Assembly: GCA_035716135.1 (NCBI GenBank)
Contig: DASTKD010000314.1
Location: forward strand, 1 to 11,052
Reading direction: 5' to 3'
Source of the DNA: CF-113 sp035716135
GTDB taxonomy: Bacteria; Chloroflexota; Ktedonobacteria; Ktedonobacterales; Ktedonobacteraceae
Length of the DNA: 11,052 nt
A program made the translations under genes and the position numbers. Below the pieces are notes generated by a model that was not told the origin of the DNA, ran no database searches, and was given only the letters and a program-made list of their open reading frames with translations. Shown one piece after another: positions 1-6,476 of the stretch; the stretch's first letter is position 1, and every line of letters starts with the position of its first letter.

Positions 1-120
1 CTCTTCACTCCTCGACGGCGCTTGATGGCGCTCGGCATTATTGCCATGATGGTATTACTTCTGATTTCACTGCCTTCGGGCTGGCTGCCCTTTGGAACCC
101 TCTATCAAATCTACCCATAG
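1..120 (+). CDS. C-terminal end of a membrane protein (partial)
   Basis: Frame 1 is open from the first base to a TAG at 118-120, giving 39 residues. After three consecutive arginines (residues 5-7) comes a strongly hydrophobic stretch (about residues 8-31, Leu/Ile/Met/Val rich), then a short polar tail with Tyr and Pro. This reads as the last transmembrane helix of an integral membrane protein, with the Arg cluster predicting a cytoplasmic N-terminal side and an outside C-terminus. The 5' part lies outside the window, so the family cannot be named. The recG promoter starts 15 bp after the stop, so this gene and recG are probably separate transcription units. The short open length is the main reason for caution. 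Confidence 0.5.
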   Translation, partial: LFTPRRRLMALGIIAMMVLLLISLPSGWLPFGTLYQIYP

Positions 121-134
121 CCATTGATCTGTAC

Positions 135-164
135 TTGACACTACCGCAGGGTACCCTCTATAGT
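135..164 (+). promoter_or_regulatory. Sigma-70-type promoter of recG
   Basis: TTGACA (135-140) is separated by 18 bp from TATAGT (159-164). The -35 is a perfect consensus and the -10 matches 5 of 6. Transcription would start near 171, giving a leader of about 40 nt before the recG ATG at 210. No other candidate of similar quality lies between the upstream stop codon and recG. Confidence 0.65.
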
Positions 165-209
165 ATGGAGGCATCCATAAAAATATAGAACAAAGTATCG
201 TGTAGAGTT

Positions 210-2861
210 ATGGCAAATCAAACAGTAACACAACTGGCGACCCTGATCGAGCGCGCGCGCAAGGTGCTGCATTACGAGCAGCGCGGCAACCACCAGGATA
301 AGATCGTCACCGGCGGACTGGAGCTTTTCGCCGTCACCTGGGCGGAAGAAGCCAGCGCGGTCTGCAAAAATGGCGGGCTTGAACTCAAGCCGATTTATCG
401 TTTCACCGAACACCTGGAAGGCTATCGCCAGCAGGACCCTATGCAACGCGCCGCCAGCCTGCGCGCCGCCCTTTCTATCTTGAATGAACTGGTCGGCGAC
501 GGGCAAGCGCCGGCGTCTCGTGTCCCGCAGGTTGAAAGCAAGCCAGCGCCACCGGCAGCGCAGCCAGCAACAGTAAAACAAGTTCCTCCTGCGCCGCCTG
601 TTAAGAGCGAACCCAGATTAACAACACATCCTGTACAGCGCGAGACAGATCATCCAATTCATCTGGACTCTGGCATGACCGGCAACCATGCATCTCTTGC
701 CTTGCTCAGCGCCGATGTGACGGCTGTGCCGGGCGTCGGGCCGTCTGTGGCGGCAAAGTTGCGCAGCCTGGGCGTGCGCAGCGTGCGCGACCTGCTTTTC
801 TATTTCCCGCGCCAGCACCGCGATTATAGCCAGCTCACCAAAATCGCCAACATCCCCTTTGGCGAGGTCACGACCACGCTGGGGATGATCTGGGAAGTTG
901 AGACTTCGCGCACAGGTGGCGGGCGTATGCGCACCATCGCTACAATCTCGGATGATACGGGCAAAATGCGCGTCTCGTGGTTCAACCAGCCCTATTTGCA
1001 AAAACAGTTGTCCGCCTCTAAAGGTGAATACCTGGTAGTTACAGGCGTCAAGCAGCGTTTCGGCAACAAGGTTGAATTTAATGTGCGCAGTCACGAACTG
1101 CCGGAAAAGGGCGACTTGCTGAATACGGGACGATTGGTGCCTACCTACCCGCTTACCGAGGGTCTGTACGCTAAAGCGCTGCGCCGTTACACCAAGTGGG
1201 CGGTAGATCGTTACGCCGTCATGATTCCCGATTACCTGCCCCCCTCTATTCGCATGACGGGCAAACTGCTGACCTTGCCGGATGCCGTTATGCACATGCA
1301 TTATCCTGAAAACGAAGATATGCTCAAAGCTGCGCGCCGCCGCCTGGGCTTCGACGAACTTTTTCTTATCCATCTCGGTATGCAGGAGCGGCGCACGCGC
1401 TGGCAACGCGAAGCACCAGAGGGCAACGCCTTTCGTCTTGATTATAAGAAGATTTTCCTTGATACCAGTGATATTCCAGCGAACGCTGTGCAGGACGACA
1501 CGCCAGTAAGCGATTTTAGCCAGCCGGGGGCGACGCTGTGGTCGAGTATCGCCACTGATGAACCGTTCGAGGCCACCCTGCCATTCCGCTTTACCGGAGC
1601 GCAGCGGCGCGTGATTATCGAAACCTTTGGTGATCTCGCGCGCAATCAGCCCATGGCGCGCCTGTTGCAGGGTGATGTGGGCGCGGGCAAAACGGCGGTA
1701 GCGGCAGCCGCGCTCCTGCTGGCAGCCCTCAACGGCTATCAGGGCGCGATCATGGCTCCCACCGAACTGCTGGCCGAGCAACATGCGCGCAGCATCGGAG
1801 ACATGTTGGAGCCATTCAGCATTCGCACAGTACTCCTGACTGGCAGCCTGCGCGCGCGCGAACGAGCAATGGGACGCGCTGCTATCGAGACCGGGCAGGC
1901 TATGGTTGCCATCGGCACACACGCGCTGATACAGGAAGATGTAAACTTCCGCTCGTTAGGGCTGGTGATTGTGGATGAGCAACACCGTTTTGGCGTGGAG
2001 CAGCGCGACGCCTTGCGCCAGAAGGGCTACCACCCGCATATGCTGGTCATGACCGCGACGCCCATCCCGCGCACGCTCTCCCTGACCGTCTATGGCGACC
2101 TGGACGTGTCCGTGATCGACCAGTTGCCACCGGGTCGCCAGAAGATCATCACGCGCTGGCGCATTGGCGCGCGCCGCGACGAAGCCTACAGTCTGATCGA
2201 ACAGGAGGTAGCGGCTGGTCGGCAAGCCTTTATCATCTGCCCTTTGATCGAGGAGTCTGAAACGCTGGCTGTTAAGGCGGCGACGGTGGAGTATGAGCGT
2301 CTGAGCCGCGACGTTTTCCCCGGCTTGCGCCTGGGCCTGCTGCATGGCGGTATGAAGGCGGCGGATAAGGACGCGGGAATGCGGCGTTTCCGCGATGGCG
2401 AAGTCGATATTCTGGTTGCCACCTCCGTCATCGAGGTAGGCATCGACATACCCAACGCGACGGTGATGGTCATCGAGGATGCCGACCGCTTCGGCCTCTC
2501 GCAATTGCACCAGTTTCGCGGGCGCGTCGGGCGCGGCAAACACCAATCCTACTGCTACGTACTCAGCGCCGACGCTGGCATACAGGCGCAGGAACGCCTC
2601 GACATCTTCCAGACCACCAACGACGGCTTCCGGCTGGCCGAGGCCGATCTGAAAATGCGCGGCCCCGGCGACTTTCTCGGCGTGCGCCAGAGTGGTGTTC
2701 CCGCGCTCCAAATCGCTGATTTGAGCGATACCCCTCTGATCGAACTTTCCCGCTCGCTGGCCGCCCGCCTGTGGGAAAGCGACCCCTATCTAAAACAACC
2801 GGAACACAAAGCTTTGCGCGAGAAGATGCACATGTTCTGGCAAGACATGATGGCGCACTGA
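210..2861 (+). CDS. recG: ATP-dependent DNA helicase RecG, with N-terminal extension
   Basis: RecG is a superfamily 2 translocase that remodels stalled replication forks and branched recombination intermediates. The 883-residue product shows: a helix-hairpin-helix-like VPGVGPSVAAKL at 173-184, followed by the OB-fold wedge (about 215-300); Walker A GDVGAGKT at 488-495; the DEQH Walker B box at 589-592; motif III TATPIPRT at 615-622; motif VI QFRGRVGRG at 768-776; and the RecG-specific GPGDFLGVRQSG (TRG region) at 818-829. All catalytic motifs are intact. The usual RecG length is about 680-830, and the surplus is N-terminal: residues 1-100 look helical and 101-145 form a Pro/Ala/Lys-rich linker. 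I take the ATG at 210 because a strong promoter lies just upstream and the frame is open from there, but the Shine-Dalgarno sequence is weak (only a GAG 5-7 nt upstream). It converges on the downstream permease gene with a 3-bp gap and no room for a dedicated terminator. Confidence 0.96.
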   Translation: MANQTVTQLATLIERARKVLHYEQRGNHQDKIVTGGLELFAVTWAEEASAVCKNGGLELKPIYRFTEHLEGYRQQDPMQRAASLRAALSILNELVGDGQAPASRVPQVESKPAPPAAQPATVKQVPPAPPVKSEPRLTTHPVQRETDHPIHLDSGMTGNHASLALLSADVTAVPGVGPSVAAKLRSLGVRSVRDLLFYFPRQHRDYSQLTKIANIPFGEVTTTLGMIWEVETSRTGGGRMRTIATISDDTGKMRVSWFNQPYLQKQLSASKGEYLVVTGVKQRFGNKVEFNVRSHELPEKGDLLNTGRLVPTYPLTEGLYAKALRRYTKWAVDRYAVMIPDYLPPSIRMTGKLLTLPDAVMHMHYPENEDMLKAARRRLGFDELFLIHLGMQERRTRWQREAPEGNAFRLDYKKIFLDTSDIPANAVQDDTPVSDFSQPGATLWSSIATDEPFEATLPFRFTGAQRRVIIETFGDLARNQPMARLLQGDVGAGKTAVAAAALLLAALNGYQGAIMAPTELLAEQHARSIGDMLEPFSIRTVLLTGSLRARERAMGRAAIETGQAMVAIGTHALIQEDVNFRSLGLVIVDEQHRFGVEQRDALRQKGYHPHMLVMTATPIPRTLSLTVYGDLDVSVIDQLPPGRQKIITRWRIGARRDEAYSLIEQEVAAGRQAFIICPLIEESETLAVKAATVEYERLSRDVFPGLRLGLLHGGMKAADKDAGMRRFRDGEVDILVATSVIEVGIDIPNATVMVIEDADRFGLSQLHQFRGRVGRGKHQSYCYVLSADAGIQAQERLDIFQTTNDGFRLAEADLKMRGPGDFLGVRQSGVPALQIADLSDTPLIELSRSLAARLWESDPYLKQPEHKALREKMHMFWQDMMAH

Positions 2862-2864
2862 TGC

Positions 2865-3782
2865 TCACTCTGAGCCTTGTTCCTGTAAACGCGCTCGTGA
2901 CAAATGCCTCAGTCGCGGCGGAAAGACGCCGCCGGTGGACAGCCAGGAGCCGAGAATGATGAGCAGGAAGCCGGCGATGATGGCGGCGTTAAGCGGCTCG
3001 CTGAGCAGGATGACGCCCAGGAAGACGGAGACGACCGGATTGACGTAGGTGAAGACGGTGCCGCGACTGGCTCCAACCTCGGCCACGAGCGCGAAGAAGG
3101 TCAGATAGGCCAGCGCTGTACAGATCAGGCCGAGTATTAACAGGCTGGCGAGCGCGGGAAATGAGGGTATCTTGCCGGGGAGTCGCGTTGCGGCCAGTGG
3201 CAACAGCAGGATGGTCGTGGTGGCGCATTCGACGATCACCACGCCGAGGCTGGGCAGGGCGGCGATGGTTGGTCGCCTGATGAGCAGAGCGCCAATGGCG
3301 TAGCACACCGTAGCGATCAGCACCATCGCCGCGCCGAGCAGCCGTTGTTTGTCTCCGCCAACATCGAGACCCAGTAGCACGATGACGCCTCCCATACCAA
3401 TCAACAGACCGACCAGGCGCAGACCGCCGACACGTTCGCCGGGATCGAAGCGCAGCGCCAATAGCGCGACCAGCAGCGGTTCGGAAGCGATGAGCAGGCT
3501 GGCGAGCGATGAGGCGATATGCTGTTCACCAAAGCTAATGAGCAGGAAAGGGGTTACAATCTGCACTAACGCGAGCGCGGAAATGACGGGCCATTTCCTG
3601 CCAATCTTTGGTAATACTTTACGCTGGATTGCCACAGGCAGGAGGGCAAGGGTCGCAATGCCGACGCGCGTGAAGACCACGACGGTCGGATCGAGTTCCT
3701 TTACGGCGATCTTGATGAGCAGGTACGGAATGCCCCAGAATACCGACATAGCGATAAATAACAAATAGCCCTTGCGCGTCAT
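2865..3782 (-). CDS. EamA/DMT-family permease (RhaT/RarD-like exporter)
   Basis: This 305-residue integral membrane protein has the ten hydrophobic segments and internal duplication of the drug/metabolite transporter superfamily. The first EamA repeat covers about 6-138 and the second about 150-282. Diagnostic stretches are the N-terminal FWGIPYLLIK (15-24), SLLIASEPLLVALL (95-108) in repeat 1 and the equivalent VNPVVSVFLGVILLSEPL (247-264) in repeat 2. The C-terminal tail is basic (RLRHLSRARLQ), consistent with a cytoplasmic end. The frame could start at 3845, but an AGGAGG (3787-3792) lies 4 nt before the ATG at 3782, and the protein from there starts with the typical MTRKGYLLFIAMS, so I use that start. 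Members export amino acids, sugars or drugs; the substrate cannot be read from sequence. The gene stands alone and converges on recG. Confidence 0.9.
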   Translation of the reverse strand: MTRKGYLLFIAMSVFWGIPYLLIKIAVKELDPTVVVFTRVGIATLALLPVAIQRKVLPKIGRKWPVISALALVQIVTPFLLISFGEQHIASSLASLLIASEPLLVALLALRFDPGERVGGLRLVGLLIGMGGVIVLLGLDVGGDKQRLLGAAMVLIATVCYAIGALLIRRPTIAALPSLGVVIVECATTTILLLPLAATRLPGKIPSFPALASLLILGLICTALAYLTFFALVAEVGASRGTVFTYVNPVVSVFLGVILLSEPLNAAIIAGFLLIILGSWLSTGGVFPPRLRHLSRARLQEQGSE

Positions 3783-3786
3783 GCTT

Positions 3787-3792
3787 CCTCCT
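3787..3792 (-). promoter_or_regulatory. Shine-Dalgarno of the EamA permease
   Basis: A full AGGAGG on the minus strand sits 4 nt before the ATG at 3782. It decides the start in favour of 3782 over the upstream in-frame start at 3845. Confidence 0.75.
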
Positions 3793-3804
3793 GAGTATGG
3801 CGTA

Positions 3805-3832
3805 GAGGCGAGCATTTGTTTATGTTCGCCTC
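3805..3832 (-). repeat. Inverted repeat in the permease 5' leader
   Basis: GAGGCGAGCAT (3805-3815) pairs with ATGTTCGCCTC (3822-3832): 11-bp arms with one mismatch and a 6-nt loop, 22 nt upstream of the EamA start. It could be an operator or a leader hairpin. The 10 bases GTAGAGGCGA at 3802-3811 are identical to the beginning of the core of the nearby MITE-like element, so it may instead be a remnant of such an element. Confidence 0.45.
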
Positions 3833-3861
3833 CCTTATTGTACAATATGTCTTTGACTGAT

Positions 3862-3992
3862 CAGGGTCTGTGAATGATTGCCAGGAAGAATTAGGATAGT
3901 GAAAGAATACGACGGAAAAACTGGATGTTCTTAGTAGAGGCGACCCTTGCGGTCGCCTTGTATTCCACCATCGCAATCATTCACAAGCCCTG
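3862..3992. mobile_element. MITE-like element, copy 1 (131 bp)
   Basis: The ends are 20-bp inverted repeats matching at 18 of 20 positions: CAGGGTCTGTGAATGATTGC at 3862-3881 and its partner at 3973-3992. Inside is a palindromic core, GGCGACC-CTTGC-GGTCGCC at 3939-3957. The flanks TTTGACTGA (3852-3860) and TTTGGCTGA (3993-4001) differ at one base and may be a target-site duplication. No protein is encoded, as expected for a non-autonomous element. A second copy in opposite orientation begins at 10934, sharing a 28-bp identical core and the terminal repeat. The mobilising transposase is not in the window. Confidence 0.7.
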
Positions 3993-4122
3993 TTTGGCTG
4001 ACTTATCCCGCCTCTTACGCCACTGAGAACATACTAGCGGGCTTTCTCTCCTTCCCTGATGCGCCAGACGATGCGGCCCTGTTAAGGTCGTAGGGCGATA
4101 TATAGTCAGCAAATACAAGGAT
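3993..4122. other. Intergenic remainder downstream of the reductase gene
   Basis: These 130 bp lie between the MITE-like element and the aldo/keto reductase stop codon. The only structure I see is a distant pair, GCTGACT (3997-4003) and AGTCAGC (4104-4110). I find no terminator with a U-tract, no convincing promoter and no gene. Confidence 0.4.
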
Positions 4123-4938
4123 TTACGCGGCGCGTTGCGCCAGCCGCGCTACCAGGGCGCGTTCTTCCGCGCCGAACCAGGGCGGGTCGCCTGCGGCGGC
4201 GTTTTCCGCCATGCGTTCGCGGCGTGATGTGGCGGGGATGGCGACGTGACAGCGCGTATCGCTCAGTATCCACTTGAGCAGCGCCTGTCCCCAGGTGGTA
4301 ATGCCAAAGGGGCGCAGCGGGGCCAGTTCAGCAGTAGTGGGTTGGCGACGCATCAGGGCTGACTCGGCGAATGGGCGCATGACGACGACACCCAATCCCA
4401 GATCGGCAGCAAGCGGCAGAATGGTACGTTCGACTTCGCGTTCGAGCGGGTTGTAGGGTATCTGAATGGCGGTGATGCGGTCTGTTTGCATGATCTGGGC
4501 GAGTTCAGCGAACGCGGAACTGCTATAGTGCGTGGCTCCGATGGCGCGTATCTGACCCGCGTCGCGCAGTTGCTCCAGCATCGCCAGGTGTTCGCGCCAG
4601 TTGACCAGGTTATGAATTTGATAGAGGTCGATATAGCCGCCGAAATACTGGAGGGCGCGTCGAACCTGCGCCCGCCCCTTGCTGCCCGATGGCGTCCAGA
4701 CTTTGGTTGCGAGCAGGACTTGTTCGCGCCGCCCTTGCAGCGTTTCGCCCAGCAAGCGCTCGGCTTCGCCATACATGGGAGAGGAATCGAAAAAGTTTGC
4801 CCCGGCTGCTATGGCGGTATCGACAATGGCGCGCGCGTTTTTGCTGGCAGCCTCGCCTCTTACGTCGAAAGTTTTCCACGTCCCCATGCCAATTACGGGA
4901 ACTTGCAAGCCTGTTTTGCCTGATGTGCGATGTTCCAT
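4123..4938 (-). CDS. Aldo/keto reductase family oxidoreductase
   Basis: This 271-residue protein is a TIM-barrel NAD(P)H-dependent reductase of the AKR superfamily, acting in the cytoplasm on carbonyl substrates. The catalytic tetrad is complete: Asp51 and Tyr56 in FFDSSPMYGEAE, Lys79 in LLATKVW, and His109 in LYQIHN. The N-terminal GLQVPVIGMGTW (10-21) is the usual first strand, and the C-terminal VVVMRPFAESALMRR and AIPATSRRERMAEN fit the cofactor-binding end. An upstream in-frame ATG at 5007 would add 23 unconserved residues. The ATG at 4938 is preferred because AGGAG (4944-4948) lies 5 nt upstream and the AKR fold begins directly after it. The protein is somewhat shorter than typical AKRs (about 280-330). 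The substrate is unknown, and the gene appears monocistronic. Confidence 0.92.
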   Translation of the reverse strand: MEHRTSGKTGLQVPVIGMGTWKTFDVRGEAASKNARAIVDTAIAAGANFFDSSPMYGEAERLLGETLQGRREQVLLATKVWTPSGSKGRAQVRRALQYFGGYIDLYQIHNLVNWREHLAMLEQLRDAGQIRAIGATHYSSSAFAELAQIMQTDRITAIQIPYNPLEREVERTILPLAADLGLGVVVMRPFAESALMRRQPTTAELAPLRPFGITTWGQALLKWILSDTRCHVAIPATSRRERMAENAAAGDPPWFGAEERALVARLAQRAA

Positions 4939-4950
4939 TGCGTCTCCTGA

Positions 4951-4976
4951 ATGCCGTAAAGTGTATGCCGTAGTGT
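4951..4976 (-). repeat. Tandem direct repeat upstream of the reductase RBS
   Basis: ATGCCGTAAAGTGT (4951-4964) is followed immediately by ATGCCGTAGTGT (4965-4976), the same unit with a 2-base deletion. It lies between the Shine-Dalgarno sequence of the reductase gene and a GTATAC at 4976-4981. The spacing of about 14 bp suggests a regulator site or a replication-slippage duplication; which one cannot be decided here. Confidence 0.4.
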
Positions 4977-5038
4977 ATACGCTATCACGAAACGCGACAC
5001 TTCGCAACTTGTACCTGGGGCCGCGAGCGTTCCTGGAA

Positions 5039-5202
5039 CTGTAGGGACAAGGGGCGGATGTGGGGTTGGGTGGGGGCCTTGTGCTTGTCCTTGCCGGGGT
5101 ACGTCATCCAGCGAGGCATCAAGAAATCCCAACGCATCATGTTGTGACGAGGACAAGCACAAGGCCACCGCATCCGCTCCACGCCGCCCCTTGTCCCTAC
5201 AG
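5039..5202. mobile_element. Fold-back (MITE-like) repeat, 164 bp
   Basis: The outer arms are perfect over 19 bp: CTGTAGGGACAAGGGGCGG (5039-5057) and its reverse complement (5184-5202). The inner arms are perfect over 17 bp: GGCCTTGTGCTTGTCCT (5075-5091) and its reverse complement (5150-5166). Between outer and inner arms lie unpaired segments of exactly 17 nt on each side (5058-5074, 5167-5183), and the apical loop is 58 nt (5092-5149). There is no coding frame of note and no clear flanking duplication. It sits between divergent genes, upstream of both the reductase and the EEP gene. It could be a non-autonomous transposon or a structured RNA, and I favour the former. Confidence 0.6.
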
Positions 5203-5232
5203 AATATTCCCGATCAAGATTAGTAATCCCTC

Positions 5233-5324
5233 GTCATTCTGGGCGTAGCGAGGAATCTCCCGTCGCGCCACACAGAGATCCTTCGCTGCGCTCAGGATGA
5301 CAGGACGAGGCGAAGGATGACAGG
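5233..5324. repeat. Palindromic intergenic repeat (REP-like)
   Basis: The arms 5233-5259 (starting GTCATTCTGGGCGTAGCG) and 5275-5301 (ending GCTCAGGATGAC) are complementary at 22 of 27 positions, with a 15-nt loop. All five differences are transitions, and four would still form G-U pairs in a + strand RNA. The short unit AGGATGACAGG at 5294-5304 recurs at 5314-5324. Repeats with this GTCATTCTGAGCG/CGCTCAGGATGAC type of sequence are, as I recall, common between genes in several bacterial lineages; a genome search would confirm it here. Confidence 0.55.
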
Positions 5325-5422
5325 GTCGATAAATTTCATCAGGTTGCGAGATTCTGTCCTTTCCATGACGCTGTTGGGTTGTCGGATGGCTATTCCGCGC
5401 CTTTCGGGGTGTGGTTTGCGTC

Positions 5423-5431
5423 TGATATAGT
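5423..5431 (+). promoter_or_regulatory. Possible extended -10 promoter of the EEP gene
   Basis: TGATATAGT is an extended -10 (TG-N-TATAGT), placing transcription start near 5438, 35 nt before the ATG at 5473. No good -35 hexamer is visible at the right distance. Confidence 0.35.
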
Positions 5432-5472
5432 GATAATAGCAAGACTCTGTGAATAGAAAGATTAACATACAT

Positions 5473-6465
5473 ATGACACGTATCCTTACATATAATATTC
5501 TGGTAGGTGGAACCCGGCGTGTAGATCAGATCGCGCGGATGATCCAGGCAGCGCGGCCCGATGTGGTGGGATTGGTTGAGGCGACCGATCCGCGTGTGGT
5601 GCAGGAACTGGCCGGGCGGTTGGGCATGAACTATAGTATGAGCGGGCAGGGCAGCCATTCGCTTGACTGGCAGGTCGCGCTGCTCAGTCGCTTGCCGATT
5701 ACGCATATGCAGGTACATACTCGTCCCGGTCTGATTTCCAAACCGCTATTGGAGGTGGGTGTGCAAGAGGAAGACGGGCAAGAATTGACGCTTTTTGTGA
5801 CGCACCTGATAGCCTCATTTTCGCATAGTGGGAGGGGTGGTGATAGTATCAGACGAGCAGAGGCGCGCGAGATTTTGCGCATTATGGCAGAGAAAAAGGG
5901 AACGCCGCACCTGTTAATGGGCGACTTTAACTCGCTTGCCCCCGGTGATGCGCTCAAGGCCAGCCGCCTGCTGCGCTATCTGGTAAGCATGGACGAACTG
6001 CGTCGTACAAAGCCGCAGGAAAGCGTGGGACATCCCCATCTTGATTTTGTCGTGCCGCCCTCTTTACGTTTCCTTGAACCACTATTGCGCGTGATCGCGC
6101 GCAATGCTTTACTCTGCGCGATGTTTGATGGAGCAAGTTCGCTCTATGTCGCGCGCGGCACTATTCGCCTGTTGCGCGAAGCAGGCTATGTGGATAGTTT
6201 CCGCCGCGTAAATGCGCGCGCCTGGGGGTTTACCTGCCCGGCCAAAGCGCCTGCCGGGCGTATTGACTATATCTTTGCCAGTCCCGAACTGGCCAGGCGT
6301 CTCGCGTCGTGCTATGTGGTGGCAGAGGGAAATGACGTGACGGGCGCGGAAGCCAGCGATCACCTGCCGGTACTGGCTGAGTTTGGCGAGCGTGTTGGCG
6401 CGGTGCGTACCAGCGAGGTAAACCAGAGACTAGATGTGGATGGAGCACGCTCCATCCACATCTAG
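5473..6465 (+). CDS. Endonuclease/exonuclease/phosphatase (EEP) family protein
   Basis: This 330-residue protein belongs to the metal-dependent EEP hydrolase superfamily (DNase I / AP endonuclease / inositol phosphatase / sphingomyelinase fold). The active-site landmarks are present in order: Asn8 in LTYNIL, Glu36 in VGLVEATD, His111 in VTHL, Asp151 and Asn153 in MGDFNS, Asp265 in GRIDYIF, and Asp296-His297 in ASDHLPV. There is no signal peptide or membrane segment, so it is probably cytoplasmic. The segment 165-235 is longer than the minimal fold and may shape substrate specificity. The substrate (DNA, phosphoinositide-like or other phosphodiester) cannot be told. An in-frame GTG at 5449 exists, but the fold starts at the ATG at 5473; neither has a strong Shine-Dalgarno. 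The last 15 residues (316-330) are encoded inside a perfect inverted repeat, so the native C-terminus may have been altered when that repeat formed. Confidence 0.88.
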   Translation: MTRILTYNILVGGTRRVDQIARMIQAARPDVVGLVEATDPRVVQELAGRLGMNYSMSGQGSHSLDWQVALLSRLPITHMQVHTRPGLISKPLLEVGVQEEDGQELTLFVTHLIASFSHSGRGGDSIRRAEAREILRIMAEKKGTPHLLMGDFNSLAPGDALKASRLLRYLVSMDELRRTKPQESVGHPHLDFVVPPSLRFLEPLLRVIARNALLCAMFDGASSLYVARGTIRLLREAGYVDSFRRVNARAWGFTCPAKAPAGRIDYIFASPELARRLASCYVVAEGNDVTGAEASDHLPVLAEFGERVGAVRTSEVNQRLDVDGARSIHI

Positions 6466-6476
6466 TCTCTGGTTTA
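6419..6476. terminator. Perfect 28-bp inverted repeat, shared bidirectional terminator
   Basis: The arms 6419-6446 and 6449-6476 are perfectly complementary over 28 bp with only AC between them. The TAG of the EEP gene (6463-6465) and the TAA of dnaJ (6474-6476) both lie in the right arm. On the + strand the stem is followed by TTTATT overlapping its base (6473-6478), a short U-run consistent with intrinsic termination; in the dnaJ direction the stem is not followed by a U-tract. It lies at the junction of two convergent genes, where a two-way terminator is expected. Confidence 0.65.

Noticed and set aside
618..2711. Long antisense open frames opposite recG
   Set aside because: Same reason: shadow frames of recG, Arg/Ala/His-rich composition, no recognisable domains or Shine-Dalgarno.
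3932..3959. Recurring 28-bp palindromic sequence considered as a CRISPR repeat
   Set aside because: Copies are 7 kb apart and inverted, with no regular array of spacers and no cas genes; a dispersed element fits better.
4939..5472. Small genes in the 534-bp intergenic region
   Set aside because: Open frames there run through the arms of the fold-back repeats, lack ribosome binding sites and show no protein-like composition.
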